IMG/VR virus record: IMGVR_UViG_3300033151_000103 | Location: 1 to 45,086 of that record | Length of the DNA: 45,086 bases | Direction: 5' to 3' (one strand) | Source: a virus | In this document: positions 40,805 through 45,086 of the stretch, piece by piece | How positions within the stretch are numbered: position 1 is the first letter of the stretch | How the letters are laid out: each line of letters begins with the position of its first letter | Notes under the pieces: generated by a model | Database searches by the model: none | Told to the model about the DNA's origin: nothing | What the model saw: the letters and a program-made list of their open reading frames with translations, nothing else | Made by a program: the position numbers and the translations under genes

Positions 40805-41303
40805 GAAGTTTAAGTTTGAACTAGCACACCGCTTGGTGTCAAGTTACAGTACTAAGTGTCAGTCAATGCATGGGCACTCATACATTGCAGAAGTAATGTT
40901 GGAAGGTGAGCACCTGAACAGTGATGGTATGCTCATTGACTTTGGTGAGGTGAAAGACAGAATCAATCATCTGTTTGATGCTTGGGACCATTCATTTATG
41001 TTTTTCAAAGAGGACATCCTTGCTGACCATTACAAGTCAATGCTTCGTGTGGTTCCTATGCGTATGATTGAGGTTGACTACAACCCAACAGCAGAGAACA
41101 TGGCATACCACATTTACAAAGCGTGTGTTACAGAAGGTCTGCCTGTTAAGGAAGTTCGTGTTCAAGAGACACTAACGGGTTGGGCAATTGCTAGTCGTCC
41201 TAAACCATTCGTAGGTGAGGATGTTACATACTATAATGTTCCTGAGATAGAAGCACAGTCAGGTGGAAAGGTCAGACACTATGAAACAGTACAACGTAGT
41301 TGA
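40791..41303 (+). CDS. queD: QueD: 6-carboxytetrahydropterin synthase
   Basis: 170 residues with the zinc site FELAH (His13), CxxxHGH (Cys23, His27, His29), the WDH (Asp66, His67) pair, NPTAENMA (98-105) and VQETLTGWA (Glu126), all in the expected order for QueD. It converts dihydroneopterin triphosphate, the FolE product, into 6-carboxytetrahydropterin. GGAGG lies 7 bp before ATG 40791, inside queF. It overlaps queE by 23 bp. Confidence 0.9.
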   Translation: MLAIKKFKFELAHRLVSSYSTKCQSMHGHSYIAEVMLEGEHLNSDGMLIDFGEVKDRINHLFDAWDHSFMFFKEDILADHYKSMLRVVPMRMIEVDYNPTAENMAYHIYKACVTEGLPVKEVRVQETLTGWAIASRPKPFVGEDVTYYNVPEIEAQSGGKVRHYETVQRS

Positions 41304-41889
41304 GCTCTTCAAGAGCATTCAGAGTGAAGGAATTAACGCTGGGAGAGCAGCGTCTTTTGTGCGATTTTATGGGTGTAACCTTGCCTGCAAGTTTGGAGAG
41401 AACTTCAAGTGTGATGAACCACTCCATACTGAACTTGGTGCAGTGGAACATAAAACCCTTGATGACATACTTGCCTATTGTAAAGGTATCCGTCTAGTTG
41501 TTATCACAGGAGGGGAGCCTAGTATCAATGATATTAATCCTCTCATTGAGGCCTTGCAGGATCAGGGTCATGAAGTTGCAGTTGAAACTAATGGGTATAA
41601 GTTGATCCATATCAACAAAGCGAACTGTATCACATACTCACCTAAGGTACAGTGGTCAGAAGACAAGTATGTAATGGGCTATGGTTTCCATGAACTCAAA
41701 CTGTTAGCATCAGAAGAGTTCCCACCTAATGAACAACAATGGAGAAGCATACATAATAAGTTTATTCAACCCATTGGAACTGAAGATGGTTGGGACCTTG
41801 ACAATGTTAGATGGTGTGCTGATTGGGTGATTGCTCATCCTGATTGGAAACTATCCTTGCAGACACACAAAATTTATGGAGGTCAGTAA
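41281..41889 (+). CDS. queE: QueE: radical-SAM 7-carboxy-7-deazaguanine synthase (long cluster loop)
   Basis: 202 residues. VELFKSIQSEG, GCNLAC, TGGEPS (76-81) and ETNG (102-105) are QueE hallmarks. The iron-sulfur site is C32-x3-C36-x7-C44 rather than the common Cx3Cx2C. This resembles the extended-loop QueE variants known from some bacteria. ATG 41281 is preferred over GTG 41263. It makes 7-carboxy-7-deazaguanine from the QueD product. The end overlaps the dpdA start (TAATG). Confidence 0.88.
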   Translation: MKQYNVVELFKSIQSEGINAGRAASFVRFYGCNLACKFGENFKCDEPLHTELGAVEHKTLDDILAYCKGIRLVVITGGEPSINDINPLIEALQDQGHEVAVETNGYKLIHINKANCITYSPKVQWSEDKYVMGYGFHELKLLASEEFPPNEQQWRSIHNKFIQPIGTEDGWDLDNVRWCADWVIAHPDWKLSLQTHKIYGGQ

Positions 41890-42575
41890 TGAGACTGATA
41901 CACATTTGCCCTACTAGCATGATTGCTGAAGTAGACAAAAACTTAAACAGAGGTTTGAACATGGTGTTAACTCACCTTGTTCTTAGTGACCCAGAGTACA
42001 GACAAGAGATGAAGAACCTTACAGGTACTAAGTACTTGGACAATTCATTCTTTGAACTTGGATATTGTATGCAACCTGAGGAGATGATTAAGGCAGCAGA
42101 ACTTGTAGATGCTACCCACCTCATCTGTCCTGATGGTACATACGAAGGTATGAAAGAGTTTAAAGAAGCAGGCTACAAAGTTATGTGTATTCCCAACTCT
42201 GTTGAGCAGTTCAAGGACATGATGTATAATCATGCTATTGACTTGGTAGCAGTTAGTGAGGAACACATTGACTATCGTCATGCTCCTGGAGCACGCTATG
42301 AGTTCTTCCGTGATAACATTGAACCAATGATGCCACCTAAGAAGATTCACTTGCTTGGTGGAACAGACAGCATATGGGAACTTGGAATGCTAATGCCTTT
42401 CGACAACTATATTGAGTCATGGGATAGTAGTGCAGTTGTATGGCAAGGTCATTTAGGTCATGAACTACGCTACATGGCACGAAAAGATTGTACATCAGTT
42501 GACTTCTCAGCAGACATACACTGGAACCACATGATGGAAAAGAACCTTAACTTTGTAGAGGAGATTACAAAATGA
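41889..42575 (+). CDS. dpdA: DpdA-type DNA guanine transglycosylase
   Basis: 228 residues. This is shorter than tRNA-guanine transglycosylases (~370) and lacks their zinc-binding cysteine cluster, as in compact phage DpdA forms. Sequence hallmarks by eye: LDNSFFELG (50-58), LICPDGTYEG, HLLGGTDS (154-161) and ESWDSSAVVW (176-185, possible nucleophile Asp179). It is enclosed by queE and queC, with GGAGG before ATG 41889. It would swap guanine in DNA for preQ1. The DpdA subfamily is not resolved, and assignment rests partly on context. Confidence 0.82.
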   Translation: MRLIHICPTSMIAEVDKNLNRGLNMVLTHLVLSDPEYRQEMKNLTGTKYLDNSFFELGYCMQPEEMIKAAELVDATHLICPDGTYEGMKEFKEAGYKVMCIPNSVEQFKDMMYNHAIDLVAVSEEHIDYRHAPGARYEFFRDNIEPMMPPKKIHLLGGTDSIWELGMLMPFDNYIESWDSSAVVWQGHLGHELRYMARKDCTSVDFSADIHWNHMMEKNLNFVEEITK

Positions 42576-43255
42576 AAAACTTACTCGTATTAAGTGGTGG
42601 ATTAGACTCCACTGCAGCACTACATATACACAAGGATACTATTCATATGGCAATTAGTTTTGACTATGGAAGTAAACACAATGGGCGTGAGATTGCTCAT
42701 GCTATTGATAGTTGCGACTCACTGGGCATCCCACACCAAATCATTAAGTTGAAGCAAGTGATGAAGCATATGAAGTCATCATTGCTATCTGGTGAGGTAC
42801 CTGAAGGTCACTATGCAGATGACAATATGAAGTCAACTGTAGTACCTTTCCGTAATGCAATAATGCTTAGTATTGCTACAGGCATTGCTGACTCAAACAA
42901 CTTGGATGGCGTAATCATTGCTACTCACAAAGGTGACTTTGCTCAGTATCCTGATTGTACTGTTGCATTTAATGCAGGCATCAAGGTTGCTATGTATGCT
43001 GGAACTCACAATGGTATCCAACTAATGGCTCCTTTTGCTGCCCTTGACAAGAGAGAGATTGCTACCTTGGGCGTAGATGCAGGCATGATACCTAGTAACA
43101 CATATAGTTGTTACAAAGGTGGAGAAAATCACTGTGGAAAATGTGGTACTTGTGTTGAGCGTATTTGGGCACTTAGATTCCTAGACGACAAAACACAGTA
43201 TGAGAATACAACTTTTGCTATTATAGAGTTGAAAAAATCAGGGGAATGGAAATGA
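42572..43255 (+). CDS. queC: QueC: preQ0 synthase
   Basis: 227 residues. SGGLDS (8-13) is the ATP-pyrophosphatase loop; VVPFRNAIMLSIA is conserved; the zinc site is Cys180, Cys188, Cys191, Cys194 (CYKGGENHCGKCGTC). It turns 7-carboxy-7-deazaguanine into preQ0. Between YPDC and AF the usual R/E substrate residues are replaced (YPDCTVAF). There is no fused glutamine amidotransferase domain, so no G+-type product is expected. The start overlaps dpdA (ATGA), with GAGGAG upstream, and the stop overlaps the Tad2-like gene (ATGA). Confidence 0.9.
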   Translation: MKNLLVLSGGLDSTAALHIHKDTIHMAISFDYGSKHNGREIAHAIDSCDSLGIPHQIIKLKQVMKHMKSSLLSGEVPEGHYADDNMKSTVVPFRNAIMLSIATGIADSNNLDGVIIATHKGDFAQYPDCTVAFNAGIKVAMYAGTHNGIQLMAPFAALDKREIATLGVDAGMIPSNTYSCYKGGENHCGKCGTCVERIWALRFLDDKTQYENTTFAIIELKKSGEWK

Positions 43256-43491
43256 TAAGTAACACAACATTTGGTGCTGCACTTGAGCACCTAAAGGCAG
43301 ATAGTGAGTGTAGAATTAGTCGTGAAGGTTGGAATGGGAAAGGTATGTGGTTAAAACTGCAGGTGCCAGATAAGCATAGCAAAATGTCTCTTCCATATAT
43401 TTATATGAAGACTGCAGATGGAAACCTAGTTCCTTGGCTTGCATCTCAGACAGACATCCTAGCTGAAGATTGGAGTATCATATGCAAGTAA
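43252..43491 (+). CDS. tad2: DUF2829 / Tad2-like anti-defence protein
   Basis: 79 residues from ATG 43252 (GGGGA at 6 bp; ATG 43246 is too close to the site). FGAALEHLKAD, GWNGKGMW, then YIYMKTADGNLVPW, LASQTDILAEDW match the DUF2829 family, whose characterised members (Thoeris anti-defence 2) sequester cyclic ADP-ribose-type and other cyclic nucleotide signals. Its location inside a deazaguanine operon ties two anti-defence functions together. It overlaps queC (ATGA) and folE (10 bp). Ligand choice cannot be told from sequence. Confidence 0.82.
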   Translation: MISNTTFGAALEHLKADSECRISREGWNGKGMWLKLQVPDKHSKMSLPYIYMKTADGNLVPWLASQTDILAEDWSIICK

Positions 43492-44051
43492 GTAGAGAAG
43501 AAGCAGTAGCGGCAATGGAGAAAGTAATCTCCTTTATCCAACCAGAGAAGGATTCCCACACTGAGGGATCTGCAGAACGCTACATCAAGGCATGGGCAGA
43601 AGATTGGGGAGAGGGTTATGACTATGAGATGAAGTTCACTACCTTTGATGATGATGGTACTGACCAGATGGTAGTTGAGTTAGACATTCCTGTATGGAGT
43701 CATTGTGCTCATCACCTGGCAACTATCAAAGGTGTATGTCACATTGCTTACTTAGCAGGCGACCGTATTGTAGGTCTGAGTAAACTCAACCGCATAGTTG
43801 AGAAGTACTCCAGACGACTACAAGTGCAGGAGCGTTTGACTACGCAGATTGCGGAGGAGTTACAGGAACTCTTAGAACCTAGAGGAGTGGGTGTGCAAAT
43901 AGTTGCAGAGCATCAGTGTGTATCTAGTCGTGGTGTTAAGCATCATGGAGCAAGAACAGTCACTACTAAGTTGACAGGTTTGTTCCTCAAAGAGCCTAGT
44001 GTTAAAGAAGAGTTCCTAGCAACTATTGGGACACACTCAGGAGGAATGTGA
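43482..44051 (+). CDS. folE: FolE: GTP cyclohydrolase I
   Basis: 189 residues from ATG 43482 (GGAG 6 bp upstream; the TTG at 43470 is not needed). Zinc ligands Cys75 and His78 in SHCAHHLA, and Cys146 in EHQC. GLSKLNRIVEKYSRRLQVQERLT and the RGVKHHGARTVTT region are as in the family. It makes dihydroneopterin triphosphate from GTP and is the first step of the pathway, although the gene is placed last. Stop overlaps the next ATG (TGATG). Confidence 0.92.
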   Translation: MQVSREEAVAAMEKVISFIQPEKDSHTEGSAERYIKAWAEDWGEGYDYEMKFTTFDDDGTDQMVVELDIPVWSHCAHHLATIKGVCHIAYLAGDRIVGLSKLNRIVEKYSRRLQVQERLTTQIAEELQELLEPRGVGVQIVAEHQCVSSRGVKHHGARTVTTKLTGLFLKEPSVKEEFLATIGTHSGGM

Positions 44052-44284
44052 TGGAACTCATGTCCCTGCAGAATGCAGTTAATCAACTTCTTGAGTTCAA
44101 TACTCAGAAGGTTGTTGGGAAGAGTTTGGGTGTTACCAAGCATCAAATCTACCTTTATAGTTGTGGGAAAACAAAGACCTGCAATTACAAAGTAGAGGAC
44201 TCTCTATACACCAACCATGATATAGTCCTTGATGTCTATCCTGACGTTGAGACCTATTTAAGCGCCAAATCAATGAGAGCATAA
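44051..44284 (+). CDS. Small HTH (putative transcription regulator), 77 aa
   Basis: ATG 44051 follows GGAGG at 6 bp and overlaps the folE stop. A helix-turn-helix-like segment, KVVGKSLGVTKHQIYLYSCG (~residues 20-39), resembles small phage Cro/HTH proteins. The C-terminus is short and acidic. It could bind DNA and regulate this operon or other promoters, including the TTAAGG class; this is speculative. No family assigned. Confidence 0.6.
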   Translation: MELMSLQNAVNQLLEFNTQKVVGKSLGVTKHQIYLYSCGKTKTCNYKVEDSLYTNHDIVLDVYPDVETYLSAKSMRA

Positions 44285-44386
44285 CGTATATGCAACATTA
44301 TAATGGTGTTATAACGTGCAAACAGATATACAAACGAGTCAGTACATTCACTGACCTTTCTGTTGCATTATAATAAAGGATAGCAT
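44285..44386 (+). promoter_or_regulatory. Short spacer with TATAAT/palindromes before the helicase
   Basis: Contains ACATTATAATGGTGTTATAACG (two back-to-back -10-like motifs near 44296-44315) and TATAAT at 44369-44374 with TTCACT 16 bp upstream. The second would start transcription almost at the helicase ATG, so it is doubtful. No TTAAGG box. Confidence 0.35.
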
Positions 44387-45086
44387 ATGTGGGAATGGAT
44401 GCCACACCAAATCGTTGGTGCAGGTTGGGCTCTTGACACTATCAGAAAGTATGGTTTAGCATACCTTGGATGGGAAGAGAGAACACGAAAGACAGGTACT
44501 GCTTTACTGATGTGTGAGAACAGTAAGGTGACTAAGGTACTAATTGTAACTAAGAAGAAAGCAATCCCAGGTTGGGAAGAGCACTTTGAGAACCTTCCAT
44601 TGACTAAGGATTACACTCTTATCAACTATGAGAGTATCCACAAGGTCAATATGAATGACTATGAAATGATTATACTAGATGAAGCACACCATGCCATTAG
44701 TGGAACAGGGCGACCTAGCACAACATGGAAGAAGGTATACAAAGTTACTCGTGGCAAACCCATCCTATACATGAGTGCAACACCTTATGCAGAACACCTA
44801 GGTTTGATATATCATCAGTTCAAGTTAAGTCATTGGACGCCCTTTAACACAGAGAAGAACTTTTACGATTGGTTCAGACGTTATGGGAAAACAAACCTCA
44901 CTAGAACACCTTATGGGCTAGTAGAACAATATAACAAGTATGATGATGAAGCAGTCCTTAAACAGATTGCTCACTTGTTTGATTGGAAGACAAGGAAGGA
45001 AGTGGGTATCAAGCATGAACCCAAACCCAACCTAGTCATAGTGCCCATGAGTAAAAAGACACAGGAGAGAATGTATGATTGGAAAC
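44387..45086 (+). CDS. SF2 (SNF2-like) DNA helicase, N-terminal part
   Basis: ATG 44387 with AAAGGA upstream; no stop before the window ends, and the frame continues into 1..608, giving 397 residues in all. Q motif PHQ (6-8), Walker A position WEERTRKTGTA (29-39), DEAH (98-101) and SAT (130-132) are present. The P-loop reads ERTRKT, without the usual GxGKT glycine before KT. The last 114 bases equal bases 1-114. It would act in DNA replication or repair together with the ligase and nuclease that follow. Confidence 0.88.
   Translation, partial: MWEWMPHQIVGAGWALDTIRKYGLAYLGWEERTRKTGTALLMCENSKVTKVLIVTKKKAIPGWEEHFENLPLTKDYTLINYESIHKVNMNDYEMIILDEAHHAISGTGRPSTTWKKVYKVTRGKPILYMSATPYAEHLGLIYHQFKLSHWTPFNTEKNFYDWFRRYGKTNLTRTPYGLVEQYNKYDDEAVLKQIAHLFDWKTRKEVGIKHEPKPNLVIVPMSKKTQERMYDWK
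44973..45086. repeat. Terminal direct repeat, right copy
   Basis: Same 114 bases as 1-114; see the left copy. Its frame within the helicase gene is continuous with the window start. Confidence 0.97.

Noticed and set aside
40373-44051. Genes for host tRNA queuosine only
   Set aside because: The transglycosylase is a short DpdA-like form lacking the tRNA-type zinc site, and QueA/QueG/QueH are absent, so DNA is the more likely target.
44369-44374. Promoter directly before the helicase
   Set aside because: The start site would fall within a few bases of the ATG, removing the ribosome site.
44973-45086. True fixed direct terminal repeat as in T7
   Set aside because: The repeat lies inside a coding frame and the gene reads through; an assembly overlap is simpler, though not proven.
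1-45086. tRNA genes, integrase, insertion sequences
   Set aside because: No cloverleaf, recombinase motif or transposase was found on reading the gene set and the intergenic regions.

Overview
This window looks like the complete genome of a virulent podovirus (short-tailed, tailed dsDNA phage) of a Gram-negative host. The first and last 114 bases are identical, and joining them restores one uninterrupted helicase gene, so the molecule maps as a circle of about 44,972 bp. Podovirus evidence: portal, scaffold, capsid, head-tail adaptor, nozzle-like protein, internal (ejection) proteins and several fibre proteins are present, but no tail-tube, sheath or tape-measure gene. I see no integrase, repressor, RNA polymerase, sigma factor, tRNA or CRISPR. 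Two lipoprotein signal peptides point to a Gram-negative host. The host genus cannot be read from the sequence.

Layout. The virion genes form one long minus-strand block (24902 down to 2641): small protein, lectin-like receptor-binding protein, lipoprotein, scaffold, major capsid protein, three tandem paralogues, glycine-rich adhesin, adaptor, fibres, nozzle, ejection proteins, portal, giant internal protein, and small distal genes. The plus strand starts at 25003 with small and large terminase. A 1-kb non-coding control region (27158-28169) follows, with 29-bp tandem repeats, a G-quadruplex-prone tract, large inverted repeats and duplicated consensus sigma70 promoters. Next come small early genes, then a replication block (primase-helicase, RecD/Dda-like helicase, ssDNA-binding protein, family A DNA polymerase, nucleotide hydrolase, FEN-type exonuclease), a 7-deazaguanine block, and across the junction an SF2 helicase, ATP-dependent ligase and PD-(D/E)XK nuclease.

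The main system is at 40373-44051: queF, queD, queE, a DpdA-type DNA transglycosylase, queC, a DUF2829/Tad2-like gene and folE. The genes overlap or nearly touch. Together they would convert GTP to preQ1 and exchange it into DNA in place of guanine, so the predicted modified base is 2'-deoxy-preQ1, which should block host restriction. A Tad2-like sponge for Thoeris/CBASS signal nucleotides sits inside the same operon, which makes this a combined anti-restriction and anti-signalling island.

A second notable feature is a promoter class found at most operon heads on both strands: one or two TTAAGG boxes with an 11-bp period, then exactly 9 bp, then a -10 hexamer, usually TGnTATAAT. There is no -35 element. 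It suggests host RNA polymerase redirected by an unidentified activator. The control region instead carries classical TTGACA-N17-TATAAT promoters, probably for early genes.

No endolysin, holin or complete spanin set could be recognised.
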